A DNA stretch of 64,000 nt, from assembly GCF_028435365.1 (NCBI RefSeq), contig NZ_JAGTJJ010000037.1:1-64000 (forward strand), written 5' to 3'. The translations under genes were made by a program, and so were the position numbers. The notes under the pieces were generated by a model. It saw only the letters and a list, made by a program, of their open reading frames with translations. It ran no database searches and had not been told where the DNA came from. Origin of the DNA: Polyangium jinanense. Its GTDB lineage: Bacteria; Myxococcota; Polyangia; Polyangiales; Polyangiaceae. Positions 44,190-56,300 of the stretch are shown here, one piece after another. The first letter of the stretch is position 1. Each line of letters starts with the position of its first letter.

Positions 44190-46976
44190 ATGTCGAAACG
44201 TCGGATGGGGCTCGGTGCCCCCTGGATCGCTTTTGTCTGGGCGATCGTGCTCCTGGCATTCGGGCCACGCGAGGCCCGTGCCGCCACGACCATTTCGGGC
44301 GGCAACGTCATCAATCAGACCTGGACCCTGGCCGGTAGCCCTTACATCGTGCAGGGCGACATCATCATCCCGGCTGGCACGAAGCTCACGGTCGAGGCGG
44401 GCGTCGAGGTCGAGTTTGCCGGGACCGACGCGCAAAGCTCCGGGCTCGACCCGACGAAGGTCGAGATGACGGTGCGCGGCACGCTCGACGTGAAGGGGAC
44501 AGCGGCGAGCCCCGTGCTGTTTCGATCGCCGGCGACCTTTTACGGCGTCGTCGTCGACGTCGTCACGGCCGCGCTCCATACGACGAAGCTCACGGTCCAG
44601 AACTCGCTCTACGGCTTCCGGATCAGCGCGGGCACCGTGACGTTGAACGACTTCGTCACGCAGAACAACACCACCGCCGGCGTGCTCTTCACGGGCTCGG
44701 GCGGCGGCTCGATCACGAATGCGTTGATTCGCCAGAGCCAGGGGCACGGCGTCTCCGTGGCGCCCACGACCGGGACCGTGAACGTCTCGATCACGGGCAC
44801 GGAGATTCAATCGAACACCCTCGACGGCGTGAACGTGTCGTCGTCCGGCATCGCGACGGCGAACGTGACGATCAACCAGGCGACGATTCACCAGAACACC
44901 AACAACGGCGTGACCGTGTCCGCCCCGGCGGGCGCCACGGCGAGCGCGGTCGTGAAGAACACGATCTTCACGAACAACAAGATCGGCCTCTATCGTAATG
45001 CCGCGGGCGGGACGACGAGCCTCTCGATGTCCTACGTGAACGGGTGGTCGAATACGACGGCCAACTGGCAAAACACCACGGCGTCCGATCACGTCACGTC
45101 CGTCAATCCGCTCTATGTCTCGGCGCCGACGAACCTCCGGCTCACCTCGAACTCGCCGAGCCGCTTCTACGGGGACATGGGCCAGGACATCGGCGCGCTG
45201 CCTTTCACGGGGGACCCGACGAACGGGCTGCTCGGATATCTCTGGACCGACACGACCCTGACCCTCGCGGGCTCGCCGTACACGGCGACGGGTGATCTGA
45301 CCGTGACGCCGGGCGTGACCCTGACGCTCGAGGCAGGCGTGACCCTTCAGTTCACGCCGACCGACGCGATGGCGGATCAGAGCACGCCAAAATGCGCCCT
45401 CTATCTCCACGGCAACCTGGTCTCGAAGGGCACAAAGACGCAGCCAGTGACGCTGACGTCGACGGCCGCGGGCGTCAATCAATGGACGGGCGTGATGCTC
45501 CGCGAGCAGGCGACCCACGACGTGCGTGGGCTCGTGATCACGCGGTCGTTCTTCGGCGTGAGCATCGAAAAAGGCGCGCACACGCTCGAAGGATTCACAT
45601 CCCACGGGAATCGTTACGGCGTCTACTACTTCGCCGGCGCCGGCTCGCTCTCGCTCTCGAATGCGGTGCTCCGGAACAATGAGCTCGAGGGGGTGAAGGT
45701 CCTCAACACCCCCGAATTCACGACGATTCTCAAGATCCGGAACCTGACGATCCATCAGAACGGAGGCACGGGCATCTCGATCGACGTGTCGGAGAAGGTG
45801 TTCACGGACATCACGAACACGATCGTGACGAACAACGTCTTTGGTGTGTGGCGCCAGGGCTTCAGCACCGCCTCGGTGACGCTCACGCACTCGGACGTCT
45901 GGAACAACACGACGAACTATTCCAACGTGACGGCCGGCGTGGGCGTCCTCAACGCGAACCCGTTTTATGTCGCGGCGCCGGCGGACCTGCGGCTCCAGAG
46001 CTTCAGCCCGTGCATCGACAAGGGCTACGCGATGGACGCGCCGGACAAGGATCTCGACGGCAACCCGCGCCCGCTCGACGGGGATCTCGTCAATGGCCCC
46101 GCGTTCGACATGGGCGCCTACGAGTACACGCCGCCGTCGGTGTGCGGCGACGGGCTCGTCGGCCTCGGCGAGGCCTGCGACGACGGGGCGGCCATGAACG
46201 GGCAATACGGCAAGTGCAACGCCGACTGCTCGGGCCCGGGGCCGCGCTGCGGCGACGCCCTCACGAATGGCCCCGAGGTCTGCGATGATGGCAATGCGTC
46301 GAACGAGGACGCATGCCTCGTGACGTGCGTGGCCGCGAGCTGCGGGGATGCATACTTGCAGATCGGCGTCGAGGCATGCGACGACGGGAACGCGATCGAT
46401 ACGGACGCGTGCACGTCGACGTGCGCGCTTGCCACGTGCGGCGACGGTTTCGTCCAGATGGGCGTCGAGGACTGCGACGACGGCAATGTGTCGAACGAGG
46501 ACACGTGCCTCGCGAGCTGCAAGGTGGCGAGCTGCGGTGACGGGTTTGTCCAGATGGGCGTCGAGGAGTGCGACGACGCCAATACGACGGACGGGGACGG
46601 CTGCAGCGCGGTCTGCGCGACGGAAGGGCAGGGCGGTGCTGGCGGTGCTGGCGGAAGCGGCGGCGCTGGCGGCAGTGGTGGCGTTGGCGGTGCTGGCGGT
46701 GCTGGCGGAAGCGGTGGCGCTGGCGGAAGCGGCGGCGTCGGCGGAAGCGGTGGCGCTGGCGGAAGCGGCGGCGTTGGCGGTGCTGGCGGAAGCGGTGGCG
46801 CTGGCGGAAGCGGCGGCGTCGGCGGCAGCGGCGGACCGACGGACGAAGGCGGCTGCGGCTGCCGGACGGCGCCCGGAGCGACCGACGGCCCCCCGGGGCT
46901 CGCCTTCGTCGCCCTCTGCGCGCTCGGCCTCATCACTGCGCGCCGCCGCAGGGCTCTCGTGATGCCTAGCCTTTGA
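44190..46976 (+). CDS. MYXO-CTERM surface protein with parallel beta-helix and Cys-rich repeats
   Basis: 928 residues; GAGGAG lies 7 nt upstream of the ATG at 44190. The signal peptide ends PREARA-A. About residues 35-640 form two beta-helix halves of similar plan, each opening with [24 protein letters not shown] and [17 protein letters not shown] strands, then right-handed-helix [21 protein letters not shown] coils. Four Myxococcus-type cysteine repeats (CGDG-QMGVE-CDDGN, TIGR02232/DUF4215-like) follow at about 650-810. Next comes a 70-residue [11 protein letters not shown] stalk, then GGCGCRTAP, a hydrophobic helix ([14 protein letters not shown]) and ARRRR, the MYXO-CTERM sorting tail. It is a cell-surface protein. 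Its 3' end overlaps the convergent kinase gene by 11 bp. Confidence 0.92.
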   Translation: MSKRRMGLGAPWIAFVWAIVLLAFGPREARAATTISGGNVINQTWTLAGSPYIVQGDIIIPAGTKLTVEAGVEVEFAGTDAQSSGLDPTKVEMTVRGTLDVKGTAASPVLFRSPATFYGVVVDVVTAALHTTKLTVQNSLYGFRISAGTVTLNDFVTQNNTTAGVLFTGSGGGSITNALIRQSQGHGVSVAPTTGTVNVSITGTEIQSNTLDGVNVSSSGIATANVTINQATIHQNTNNGVTVSAPAGATASAVVKNTIFTNNKIGLYRNAAGGTTSLSMSYVNGWSNTTANWQNTTASDHVTSVNPLYVSAPTNLRLTSNSPSRFYGDMGQDIGALPFTGDPTNGLLGYLWTDTTLTLAGSPYTATGDLTVTPGVTLTLEAGVTLQFTPTDAMADQSTPKCALYLHGNLVSKGTKTQPVTLTSTAAGVNQWTGVMLREQATHDVRGLVITRSFFGVSIEKGAHTLEGFTSHGNRYGVYYFAGAGSLSLSNAVLRNNELEGVKVLNTPEFTTILKIRNLTIHQNGGTGISIDVSEKVFTDITNTIVTNNVFGVWRQGFSTASVTLTHSDVWNNTTNYSNVTAGVGVLNANPFYVAAPADLRLQSFSPCIDKGYAMDAPDKDLDGNPRPLDGDLVNGPAFDMGAYEYTPPSVCGDGLVGLGEACDDGAAMNGQYGKCNADCSGPGPRCGDALTNGPEVCDDGNASNEDACLVTCVAASCGDAYLQIGVEACDDGNAIDTDACTSTCALATCGDGFVQMGVEDCDDGNVSNEDTCLASCKVASCGDGFVQMGVEECDDANTTDGDGCSAVCATEGQGGAGGAGGSGGAGGSGGVGGAGGAGGSGGAGGSGGVGGSGGAGGSGGVGGAGGSGGAGGSGGVGGSGGPTDEGGCGCRTAPGATDGPPGLAFVALCALGLITARRRRALVMPSL
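46629..46835 (+). repeat. Tandem GGA/GGS/GGV-encoding repeat tract
   Basis: About 200 bp of short direct repeats (units such as GGCGGAAGCGGCGGCGTC and GGCGGTGCTGGC) encode the glycine stalk before the MYXO-CTERM tail. The tract is nearly identical over several units, so its length may vary between strains by slippage. Confidence 0.85.
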
Positions 46977-49900
46977 GCCATTCTCGTTCGAGCTCCCGGA
47001 GACGCACGTGCTCCGGGAGCTCGCGGTGAAGCGCCCGCATCACCGGATCCTCGATTCTTTCGAGCCGCCATTCGAGCCTACGAATCGCCTCCGCGAGCGC
47101 CTCTCGGGCGGCCGGCATGTCCCCGGTCGCGGCGCGCGCCTCGGCGATCGCGAGGCGCAGCGGGATCTCCGCATACCCCGCCATACCGCCTCGCGCTTCC
47201 ATCCAGCGAGCGACGTCGTCCGCGACACGACGCGCTTCCTCCGGACGCCCTTCGCGGAGCAATGCCAGGATCAACGTCCTCTCGATCGACGGGCGCCAGC
47301 CGCGAACGTAGTCCATGAGCCCGAGGGCCTTTTCGGCGGCCTCTCGCGCTTCCACGACCCGCCCCTCGGCGAGGAAAACCCGCGCGAGCGCGCCGTACGA
47401 CACGGCGATGGTGTCTTCCATCGCGCCCTGCTCGATGAGCAGCCTGGCGAGTCCCTCGACCTCCGCCCGCCGATCCGGCGCGTTTTGCTTCGCGAGCACG
47501 AGCATTCGATAAAAACGCGCCGTGGACACGAGGAACACGTCGTTCCTGCGGAGCGCGCTCCCGAGGACGTCCTCGATCGCTCGCTCCGCCGCGGCGATGT
47601 CGCCGAGCGCCGCGAGCGCCGCGCTCGACAGGCACACGCTCATGCCCCACCAATTCGAAGAGCACGCCGACGTATACAGCTCGATGCTGGCACGGGCGCG
47701 CGTGAGGGTCGCCCAGAGATCCCCCTCGATGAAGAAGGCGAAAATCGCCCGGGCCTGCTGGATGTGACCGGCGGCCAGGAGCTCGCCTTCCGGAAGGCGC
47801 GGGGAGAGCGCTTCCAGCCGCGAAAGCAGGCGCGCCGCGCGCTCGTGACTCCCCGTCATCCCGAGCCCAGCCGTGATCGATCCGAGCAGCAAAAGGCACG
47901 AGGCCACGGCATCCGGCGGAGGATCGACGTCCTCGAGGACGCGGACGAGCATGTCCACCTCGTTTTGCATGGTCCTGTTGACCACGATCACCAGGTAAGA
48001 CGCCGCCGCCTCGTTCCAGGCGACGCTCCCCTCGGACAAGAGCGCCAGCGCTTCCTTGCCAATCCGAACTCCGTTTTGCCAGTCGAGGCGCCAGACGCAG
48101 GCCTCGAGCTCGAGCGTGAGGAGTTTGCCCCGCAGCTCGCCGGCGGCGCCGCACTGGAGGCCCCGCTCCGCGCGTGTCCACATTCCGTCGAGATCGTCCT
48201 GATGATACGATTGTTGCGCCGCGCGAAGGTAATGGTCCGCGGCCCGCGCGAGATCTCCGCCTGCACGCGCATGCTCGGCGAGCACCATGGGATCCGTCTC
48301 GCCCACCTGCTCCAGGTACGCGCACGAGAGTCGATGCCCGAGCACGCGATCCGCTTCGGTCAAGAGTCCATACGCGGCGTCGCGCAGGAGCGCGTGGCGG
48401 AACTCGTACTCCGTTTCACCGGTAAAACGACTTTGCGTGCGACGCTGGAGGACCTCGGCCTCGACGAGCTCGAAGAGCCGCTCGTCCGTCGACGACGCCT
48501 CGCGTGCTCGCCCGAGGAGCGTGAGCACCCCCCCGCGCCAAAACGTTCGTCCGAAGACGCTCGCCGCGGAGAGCACGCGCCGGCACGCCGGATCGAGGCA
48601 CGAGAGCCTCGCCTGGAGCATCGCCAGCACCGTGTCGGGCTGCCCTTCCGCTTTGCCCTCGGCGGCCGCGCGGATGAGCTCCTCCAGGAACAACGCATTG
48701 CCCGCGGCCTGCTCCACGACACGCTTGACCGAGGCCGCCGGCACCTCGGGGCCGAGCACGGCCGTGACGAGCTCGCCCGCGGCGCTGTCGTGCAGCCCCC
48801 CGAGTCGGACGCGGTGGACGATGCGCCCCTGCCAGAGCTTCGGGAACATTTCGACGATCTCGGGGCGGGCGAGGGCCAGCACGAAAAAAGGCAATTCGCG
48901 CCGCTCCACGAGCGCCGCGTCGACGAGCTTCACGGTCGCGGGATCCCCCCAATGGAGATCTTCGAGCACCAGGAGGACGGGGTGTTCGACGCATTCGGCG
49001 GTGAGGAGATCCAGAAAGGCCCGCTGGATCTGCTCGTTCATGATCTTCGGGTCCCGGAACGCCGCGCGGAGCAGGGCGGTCGGCTCCTCCACGCCGACGC
49101 CGCACATCGTCGCCAGAAACTCGCTCACCCGTCTCTGCTCCGCGGGCATCACGTGACGCCCGACGCGCTGCCGGATCTTCTCTTCTTTTCGATCCGGCGG
49201 ATCCCCGATCTCGACCTCGCAAAGCCTACGCAAGGCCTCGCCGAGCACCCCATACGGCGACCCCGCGCTGAGCGGCGCGCCGCTCCCGAAGAGCACCAGC
49301 ATTTCGAGCGGGCGGGCACGCAGCCGACGCAAAAGCTCGTGCCGCAGGCGGGATTTTCCCATGCCGGGCGGCGCGACCACGAGCGCCCCCGCCGGCTCGG
49401 CTTGCTCGATGGATCCCTCGATCGCCGCGACGAGCAGGGCGAGCTCCCGCTCGCGCCCGACACATGGGGTCGGACGGCCCATGAGGAGACGCGATTCGTC
49501 CACCTCGATCACGCGCTCCTCGCAGAGGATCGGCGTTTGCCCGGAGAACGTGATGGCGAATCGAGACTCGAGCAGCTTGGCGGACAGTTCGTCCAGGAAA
49601 ATGCCCGATTGCGATACCGCGGGAGGGCCGCCCATCTCTCCGTCCACCGGGGGGGTTTCGCCGGGCGCTACCCGCGAAAAGGCGCGCTCGATCGCCTCGC
49701 CGACGAGGACCTTTTCTTTCATCACCCCGCGGCCCGTGGTCAGGGCGACGCGGGCCGTGGGCCACGCCGCGTGCACGGCGAGCGCGCAACGCGCCGCCTG
49801 CGTGGCCAGGTCCACGGCGCTCTGCGCGGGCGTGACGACGACGACGAGGGCGCCGCTCGCCAGCCATTCGACGCGCGCACCCAGGCGGAGGAGGCGCGCG

Positions 49901-50949
49901 CGGAGGGCTTCCCGGAGCGAGCTCCATGCGGCCCGCGTGGAAGCCGTTTCCCCGCGGGGAGGCGGCTCCTCCCCCGGAATGGCCACGACGACGGAGAGCA
50001 ATTGCAAAGCGTCGCCGCTGAGCGCCGCAGCGGGCGAGAAATCGACGCGTCGAGCCTCCTCGCCGACGTCGTCCGCGAGGCGCGTGGCCATGGCCACGAG
50101 CTCGTCGCGGAGGGCCACGGCGTCTTCCGGTCGACGCGACGGGTCCTTTTCGAGCATCCGCGCGATGAGGTCGGAGAGCGCCCGGGGGGTGCCGGGCCGG
50201 AGCAGCTCGACGCGGGGCACCTCTTCGAAGAGGACCTTGGCGAGCATCACGAGCGCGCTTGGCGCGAAAAACGGAGGTTTTCCGGTCAAACCGTGGAACG
50301 CGACGCAGCCGAGTGCGAACACGTCCGCGCTCGGCCGGAGATCCTCCTCGCCGCGCGCCTGCTCGGGGGCCATGTAGCCGGGCGTCCCGAGGAGAGCGCC
50401 GGGGCGCGTGAGGACCGTGGCGGAAAGGGCGCTGCGCGCAATGCCGAAATCGAGCAGCGTGACGCGATCGACGCGGCCGTCCCGCAGAAAGAGGTTGCTC
50501 GGCTTGATGTCGCGGTGGAGGATTCCCTTTGCGTGGGCGGCGGCGAGCGCGTTCGCCAGCGTGAGGAGCAAGGTCACGCAATCACGCACGTCGAGCGGCC
50601 CCTCGGCGAGGCGCTTGCCGAGATCGTGGCCGGAGAGCCATTCGAGGACGAGATACGGTCGGCCGTCCTCGGCTTTGCCGTGCGCGAGGTACGAGACGAT
50701 TCCCGGATGCCCGAGCTGGGACAGGAGCCGCGCCTCCCGGTCGAAGCGGGCGGCCTGCTCGAAGCCGTTCTCGGCGGGATAGAGGAGCTTGAGCGCGACG
50801 AGGGCGCCGGTGTGGAGGTCGCGGGCGCGAAAGACCTCGCCCATCCCGCCCTTTCCGGCGAGCTCTTCGAGGCGGAAACGGCCCGCGACGACCTCCCCCG
50901 GGCCGAGGCGCGCGCGCCCATGGTGGGACCCGTTCATCGGCGGGGACAT
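46966..50949 (-). CDS. Ser/Thr protein kinase with cyclase-like, AAA ATPase and TPR domains
   Basis: 1327 residues from the ATG at 50949. The kinase (about 18-290) has [32 protein letters not shown] and [13 protein letters not shown], so all catalytic residues are present. A degenerate class III nucleotide cyclase-like domain (about 310-470: [13 protein letters not shown] and [20 protein letters not shown]) lacks the metal-binding Asp of active cyclases. The AAA/STAND ATPase (about 490-830) has [12 protein letters not shown], Walker [13 protein letters not shown] and Walker [17 protein letters not shown]-like helices fill 850-1327. This is a typical myxobacterial signalling giant, cytoplasmic and without a membrane helix. 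It is convergent with the MYXO-CTERM gene. Confidence 0.92.
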   Translation of the reverse strand: MSPPMNGSHHGRARLGPGEVVAGRFRLEELAGKGGMGEVFRARDLHTGALVALKLLYPAENGFEQAARFDREARLLSQLGHPGIVSYLAHGKAEDGRPYLVLEWLSGHDLGKRLAEGPLDVRDCVTLLLTLANALAAAHAKGILHRDIKPSNLFLRDGRVDRVTLLDFGIARSALSATVLTRPGALLGTPGYMAPEQARGEEDLRPSADVFALGCVAFHGLTGKPPFFAPSALVMLAKVLFEEVPRVELLRPGTPRALSDLIARMLEKDPSRRPEDAVALRDELVAMATRLADDVGEEARRVDFSPAAALSGDALQLLSVVVAIPGEEPPPRGETASTRAAWSSLREALRARLLRLGARVEWLASGALVVVVTPAQSAVDLATQAARCALAVHAAWPTARVALTTGRGVMKEKVLVGEAIERAFSRVAPGETPPVDGEMGGPPAVSQSGIFLDELSAKLLESRFAITFSGQTPILCEERVIEVDESRLLMGRPTPCVGRERELALLVAAIEGSIEQAEPAGALVVAPPGMGKSRLRHELLRRLRARPLEMLVLFGSGAPLSAGSPYGVLGEALRRLCEVEIGDPPDRKEEKIRQRVGRHVMPAEQRRVSEFLATMCGVGVEEPTALLRAAFRDPKIMNEQIQRAFLDLLTAECVEHPVLLVLEDLHWGDPATVKLVDAALVERRELPFFVLALARPEIVEMFPKLWQGRIVHRVRLGGLHDSAAGELVTAVLGPEVPAASVKRVVEQAAGNALFLEELIRAAAEGKAEGQPDTVLAMLQARLSCLDPACRRVLSAASVFGRTFWRGGVLTLLGRAREASSTDERLFELVEAEVLQRRTQSRFTGETEYEFRHALLRDAAYGLLTEADRVLGHRLSCAYLEQVGETDPMVLAEHARAGGDLARAADHYLRAAQQSYHQDDLDGMWTRAERGLQCGAAGELRGKLLTLELEACVWRLDWQNGVRIGKEALALLSEGSVAWNEAAASYLVIVVNRTMQNEVDMLVRVLEDVDPPPDAVASCLLLLGSITAGLGMTGSHERAARLLSRLEALSPRLPEGELLAAGHIQQARAIFAFFIEGDLWATLTRARASIELYTSACSSNWWGMSVCLSSAALAALGDIAAAERAIEDVLGSALRRNDVFLVSTARFYRMLVLAKQNAPDRRAEVEGLARLLIEQGAMEDTIAVSYGALARVFLAEGRVVEAREAAEKALGLMDYVRGWRPSIERTLILALLREGRPEEARRVADDVARWMEARGGMAGYAEIPLRLAIAEARAATGDMPAAREALAEAIRRLEWRLERIEDPVMRALHRELPEHVRLRELEREWLKG

Positions 50950-51362
50950 AGGTCGATCTCGTCGTTCACGATGGATCTCGAGCCCCCGCAATGTGCTCAT
51001 TACCGCAGCCTACGCCAGTTCGTCAGCGATTTTCTTTTGCTCCGATCGCATTTCTTCGATGGCATGGGAGTCATATTTCTGACGGATTCGTCTATGGGTA
51101 TCAAAAATCGTGGACGAACGGCGCGCGCTGCCGCGAAGGCGTCGACGCGGTACGAAGCATGTATTGTGATGCGAGCGACGGGTTCGAGGCGCGCGTGTCC
51201 GAGCGCTCGCCGGGAGCTTCGTGCACGGGGCCTGACAATTCAATGACCGTACAGGCGACGTCGCACGAATGCGTCGTTGACCCTCCGTCGAAGCCGTGTT
51301 TTCCTTCTCTTCGTAGCTTTCGCAGGTCACATCGGAAGCTGGAAAAGGCGGGGAGCGACGCC
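50950..51362. other. 413-bp divergent intergenic region
   Basis: No gene is supported. It separates the kinase gene (minus) from the oxidase-PilZ gene (plus). The central part (about 51030-51110) is visibly richer in A/T than its surroundings, with runs such as GATTTTCTTTTGCTC and GAGTCATATTTCTGACG. It probably carries both promoters, but I see no clean -35/-10 pair or operator. Confidence 0.4.
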
Positions 51363-52511
51363 ATGCCCATTCTTCTTCACCGCGTTTCCGACATCACGCT
51401 TTCGGAGATCACCGCCGGTTCCTCGGTCCTCGACGGCGCCGAGGCGTTGAGCCGCGTCTACGATTTCGGCAAGCACCCGTACTTCTCATGGATGCGAGCG
51501 CCTACGACGAGGCTCGAGGAGTTTCGCCGGAGCCAGGCGCCCTATTTGCACTTCGTTGAACATTTTTCCCGTGCCTTGACGGCCGTGCTCGCGCGCGTGC
51601 CTGCGATGGAGCGGCGCCTCGCCACCGTGTATGAAAACGTGGTCGAGGAGCACGGGCACGGTTCCCTCGAGGGCACGCACCGCGACACGTTCGCGGGGTA
51701 CCTGCGCGCCATTGGCCTCGACGTGGCGGAGGCGGCGCGGGAGTGCCCGATCCGCGTCGCCGTCGCTTACCAGTCGCTCCTCGATTTCTGCCTCGTGAAC
51801 CCTGCCGAGATGGGCGCCGCGGCCACGGGCATCGTCGAGTATACGCACATCAAGATATCGACGATGCTCGCCCAGACCATCCACGAGCGATTCTGGGGCG
51901 ATCTCGACGCCCAGCGCCATTACCGCCTGCACGCGGAGATCGACGCCGAACACGCCGTCTCCCTGTTCGCGCTTTGCGAGGAGGGCTGGAAACATCCAGC
52001 GTCGGCGCGTCGCATTGCTTACGCGATGGCCTACGGGGTCCACGTGTGGTGGTCGTTGTTCGACGCGATGTGTCCGGCCGAGATTCTCACCCCGTCTGCA
52101 ACGGATGGCATTCGCCCGCTGATCGACGGGGCTTTCGCCCGGGAGCCGGTTGCACCTCTCCACGCGGGCCGCAGGCATTGCGATCTGCCCGTGCGCATGA
52201 GGCACGAGGGCGGCGCGTGGCAGGCGGGGAGGGCGACGTCGCTCGGGCCCTTCGGGCTCGTGCTCGCCGGGGTTCGGCCGCCGCCGCTCGACGCCACGAT
52301 CGAGGTATCGATCGACGGGCTTTTCAACGCGGTGCTCCCGATCCCAGGCCGCGTGCGCTCTCCGGCAGGCGAGCATGGTGGCTTCTGCGTCGAATTCGTG
52401 CTCGACAACGAGGCGCAACGCGCGGAGGTGCGAAACGCCGTGCGCGCGCGCCTCGTTGCCGAGCGTACCGTGACGCACGGCAGCGGCGCCGATGCGCTCC
52501 ACGTAGTTTGA
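51363..52511 (+). CDS. Haem-oxygenase-like diiron oxidase fused to PilZ-like domain
   Basis: 382 residues from the ATG at 51363. Residues 20-245 match the iron-containing redox enzyme (haem-oxygenase-like oxidase, TENA/PqqC-related) group: VYENVVEEHGHGSLEGTHRD supplies Glu/His ligands near 90-100 and YRLHAEIDAEHAVSLFALCE supplies Glu/Asp/His near 188-198. The C-terminal ~110 residues resemble a PilZ domain: RRHCDLPVRMRHEGGAWQAG, RATSLGPFGLVLAGVRPPPL, VRSPAGEHGGFCVEFVL. The RxxxR and (D/N)xSxxG signature is degenerate, so c-di-GMP binding is uncertain. An oxidative enzyme controlled by a second messenger is the inference. Confidence 0.75.
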   Translation: MPILLHRVSDITLSEITAGSSVLDGAEALSRVYDFGKHPYFSWMRAPTTRLEEFRRSQAPYLHFVEHFSRALTAVLARVPAMERRLATVYENVVEEHGHGSLEGTHRDTFAGYLRAIGLDVAEAARECPIRVAVAYQSLLDFCLVNPAEMGAAATGIVEYTHIKISTMLAQTIHERFWGDLDAQRHYRLHAEIDAEHAVSLFALCEEGWKHPASARRIAYAMAYGVHVWWSLFDAMCPAEILTPSATDGIRPLIDGAFAREPVAPLHAGRRHCDLPVRMRHEGGAWQAGRATSLGPFGLVLAGVRPPPLDATIEVSIDGLFNAVLPIPGRVRSPAGEHGGFCVEFVLDNEAQRAEVRNAVRARLVAERTVTHGSGADALHVV

Positions 52512-52663
52512 CTGCGCCCGCACGGCGGTCGATACTCCGGCACGCGCCACGAGCGCACCTCCCTTGCCCGACGTCCGCTGTTTCACAGGGGATCGCGGGT
52601 GAACACGAGGCTTTTCGTGACGTCACGGAAAGATTCGCTTCGGCTGGAAAGATACCGACCGAT

Positions 52664-53257
52664 ATGAAGCTTTATTCGCATCCGCTGTCCGGGAATAGCC
52701 ACAAGGTGCGCCTCCTGCTCTCGATGCTCCGCCTCGAGCACGAGGAGATCGTGGTGGACCTCCTGAACGGCGAACACAAAACCCCCTCGTTCCTCGCGAT
52801 GAACCCGCTCGGCCAGGTCCCCGTGCTCGTCGATGGCGACGAGACGCTGCGGGATTCGCAGGCCATCCTGGTCTATCTCGCGCGGAAGTACGGGGGCGAG
52901 GCGTGGCTGCCCTCCGACGCGGCCGGGCTCGCCCGCGTCGTGCAGTGGCTCTCGTTCGCCGCGAACGAGGTCCATCACGGCCCGTTCCTCGCGCGGCTGC
53001 ATTTCCTCCTCGGCGTCCAGCTCGATCTCGGCCTCGCCCAGGACCGGAGCCGCGCGGCCCTCGACGTCCTCGACGCCCACCTCGCCAAACGCGCCTGGCT
53101 CGAGCACGATCGGCCGACCATCGCCGATATCGCTGTCTTCCCGTACGTCGGCCTCGTCCGGGAGGGCAAGGTACAGCTCGACGATTACCGCAACGTCATT
53201 GCCTGGGTCGAACGTGTCCGCGCGCTGCCTGGATACGTGCCCATGCCGGGTCTTTGA
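52664..53257 (+). CDS. Glutathione S-transferase
   Basis: 197 residues. The thioredoxin-like N-domain (1-75) has MKLYSHPLSGNSHKVRLLLS, MNPLGQVPVLVDGDETLRDS with the cis-Pro of VPVL, and the glutathione-contacting Ser in DSQAILVYLA. The C-domain is all helical (DLGLAQDRSRAALDVLDAHL; HDRPTIADIAVFPYVGLVRE, with the N-capping TIADIA motif). The catalytic Ser/Cys/Tyr is not certain; Ser9 is a candidate. It is cytoplasmic, for detoxification or redox repair. It follows the oxidase-PilZ gene by 152 bp and precedes the AAA/TPR gene by 51 bp on the same strand. Confidence 0.92.
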   Translation: MKLYSHPLSGNSHKVRLLLSMLRLEHEEIVVDLLNGEHKTPSFLAMNPLGQVPVLVDGDETLRDSQAILVYLARKYGGEAWLPSDAAGLARVVQWLSFAANEVHHGPFLARLHFLLGVQLDLGLAQDRSRAALDVLDAHLAKRAWLEHDRPTIADIAVFPYVGLVREGKVQLDDYRNVIAWVERVRALPGYVPMPGL

Positions 53258-53308
53258 TTCGAATCGACGTGCTCGGGGCCAAGCTTTTGCGGGAGCGGTG
53301 AGCGACGC

Positions 53309-56300
53309 GTGAGGTTCCAGCTACCCGACAAGCGGTATGGGCGCGAGGCCGAGGTCTGGGCCTTGCTCCGGGCCTTCGAGCGCGCCGCCACCGGGGCGAG
53401 CGAGATCGTGCTCGTCTCGGGCTGGGCAGGCGCGGGAAAATCGACGCTCGTCGAGGAGCTCGGCGCCTCGCTCGCCGCCCGGCGCGGCCACCTCGTCGCC
53501 GGCAAATTCGACCAGTACAACCGCACCGTCCCGTTCGCCACGCTTCTGCGCGCGCTCGACGATCTGGCGCAGCGCGTGCTCGGCGACGGCGAGGGGGGCG
53601 ATACGGCCGAATGGCAAGAGCGCCTGTACGAGGCGCTCGGCGAGGGCACGGCCATCCTCGTCGAGACGCTTCCGAGCGCGCGCTCGATGATCGGAGCGCC
53701 ATCCTCGCGGTCGTCCGCGGCGACGTCGTCCTCGGCGAGCTCGGCGGATTCGCAGGCCCGGCTGGAGCATGCGCTCCTCAGGTTCCTTTCGGTCTTCGCG
53801 TGCCCTGAGCACCCACTCGTCCTGTTCCTCGACGACCTGCAATGGGCCGACGACGCCTCGCTCCGCTTCCTTCTGGCCGTCGCGGGTGATCCCAGCATTC
53901 GAAACACCCTGCTGATCGGGGCGTACCGCGATCAGGAAGTAGGCCCGGAGCACCCGGTCACCGCGGCGAAGGTCGCGCTCCGGCAGCGCGGCACGCGCCT
54001 CGAGGAGATCGATCTCCCGCCCCTCGGGCCCGAGCACCTGGAGGCGATGATCGCCGACGCGCTCGATGCCTCCGTGGGGCCCGAGATCCAGGCGCTCGCG
54101 GCCGAGGTGCACCGGCGCACCCGCGGAAATCCGTTTTTCGTGCGGGAGTTCCTCCGGTTCCTCGTGCAGGAGGGGTTCATCGCGGAGGGCGCGGCCGCCG
54201 ACGCGCTCGCCTGGGATCTCGCGCAGATCCGGACGGCCCCGCTCCCCGAGGACGAGGTCGCCCTGATCGTCCGGGAAATGCGCAAGCTCCCGGCCGAGAC
54301 ACAGGCCACGTTGCAGATCGCCGCGTGCATCGGCGCGCTCTTCGACGTGAACGATCTCGCGGCGGCGCGCGGCACCACGGCGGCCGATGCCCTCGCGGCC
54401 CTTGCGCAGGCGCAGGGGAAAAATCTCGTCATGCCCGCCGATCCACGCAGGCGGATCAGCGCTGCGGACGGCGCGCCCATTCCGTTCCGATTCCTGCACG
54501 ACCGCGTGCGACAAGCCGCCTACGAGCTCATCGGCGAGGACGATCTGCCGCGAATCCGGCTCCTCGTCGGGCGTCGTCTGTACGCCGACGCGCGCGCACG
54601 CGGCGTCATCGACGAAAAACTCTTCGAATTCGTCGAGCACCTGAACGCCGGCGCCTCGCTCATCACCTGTGCGGCCGAGCGTGACGAGCTCGCCCGGCTC
54701 GACCTCGCGGCCGGCGCGCGTGCCAAGGCGCGGACGGCGTACGACGCGGCGGCACGTTATTATGCGACGGGCGCGGCGCTCGCCCTCTCCGGGGACGATC
54801 CGACGCTCCTTTTCGCGCTCCACCTCAGCCGAGCCGAATGCGTGTATCTGCGAGGACAACTCGACGAGGCCGAGGCGCTGCTCGTCGCCTTGCCGGTCCC
54901 GCCACGAACGAGCACCGAAAAGGCCGCCGTATGCCGGGTCCGCATGGCCGTCCGCACGACGCGCGGGCGCGCGGCCTCTGCCATCGAGGTGGGGCTCGAC
55001 GCCCTCGCAGAGCTCGGCCTCGACATCCCGCGGGACGAGGCGGCCGCGAAGATCCTCGCGGAGAAGGAACACGCCCGGGTGCGCGAGCGGCTCGCGGCAC
55101 GCGGGCTTTCCGTGCTGGCGGAGGGCGCGCCGCTCGAAGACCCGGACAAACGCGCCAAGCTCGAGATCCTCACGAACCTGCTCGCGCCGGCGAACCTGGT
55201 TCGGCCCGCGCTCTTCAGCCTCTGCGCGGCGATCCAGGCGAACATCTCGCTCGAACACGGGCACGCCGACGAGTCGATTTATGGGTACATGCTCTACGGC
55301 ATGCACCTCGCCACGTCGCTCGGTCGTTATGCCGAGGCGGGCGCGTTCGGCAAGCTCGCGCTACGGCTCGACGAGCGGCGCGGCAGCGCGGGCGAGCCTT
55401 GCCGATTGAATTTCGTGTACGGCTCGTACGCCCATTTCCTCGAGCCCATCCCCGACGTGCTCGGATATCTCCGGAAAGCCTACCGCACGGGGCTCGCGAC
55501 CGGCGATTACATTTATCTGTCCTACGCGTGCAGTCACATCGTGCTCTTGCGCCTCGCGCTCGGCGATCCCCTGAAGGACGTCGACGAGGAGGCCGAGCGG
55601 CTCCTCGCATTGATGGAGCGGACCAAGGTCGCCTCGTCGATCGCGGTCCAGACGCTGGTGCGGCGCATCCTCGCGGCGCTCGCGGGGCGCACGATCGACG
55701 TGCGTTCGCTCTCCGGGGACGGCTTCGACGAGGACACGTTCGTCGCCTCCTTGCGCGAGCGAGGCGTGCATTTCGCGCTCTCGTGGTACCGGGCCGCGCG
55801 CATCACGCTGGCCTTCCTGAACGGCGACGACGAGGACGTGCTCGTGATCGCCGGCGAAGGCGGGGCGGGGGCGTGGTTTTACTTCGCCACCGACGCCGTG
55901 TACCTGACCTGCCTCGCGGCCGCGCGCCTCTGCGCCGAGGGGGTGAGCTCCTCGGACGAGCCGTACGCGACCTTCGGGCGAAACGCCGCGCACATCGCCG
56001 GCTGGGCGCGCGCCTGTCCCGCGAACTTCGCCCACAAGGACCTCCTCCTCGCCGCCGAGCGCGCGCGCATCGCGGGGGATCACGCCGCGGCGGGCCCGCT
56101 CTATGAACGTGCCGTCGAGGCGGCCGAGGCGGCGCGGCTCACGCCTCACGTCGCCGTTGCCCGCGAGAGGGCCGCGGCGTTTTTCCGCGACCGGGGCGAC
56201 GAGGCGCGCGCGCGGATCCATGTGCACGGCGCGCTCGACGCGTATTCGCGCTGGGGCACGGACGCGCTCGGCGAGCGCGTGCGCCAGGAGCACGCGGATC

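Noticed and set aside
47008..51246. A 1412-codon open frame on the plus strand antisense to the kinase gene
   Set aside because: The minus strand encodes a complete kinase-AAA-TPR protein with all motifs; the plus frame is Arg/Glu/His-rich shadow sequence without any domain, caused by high GC.
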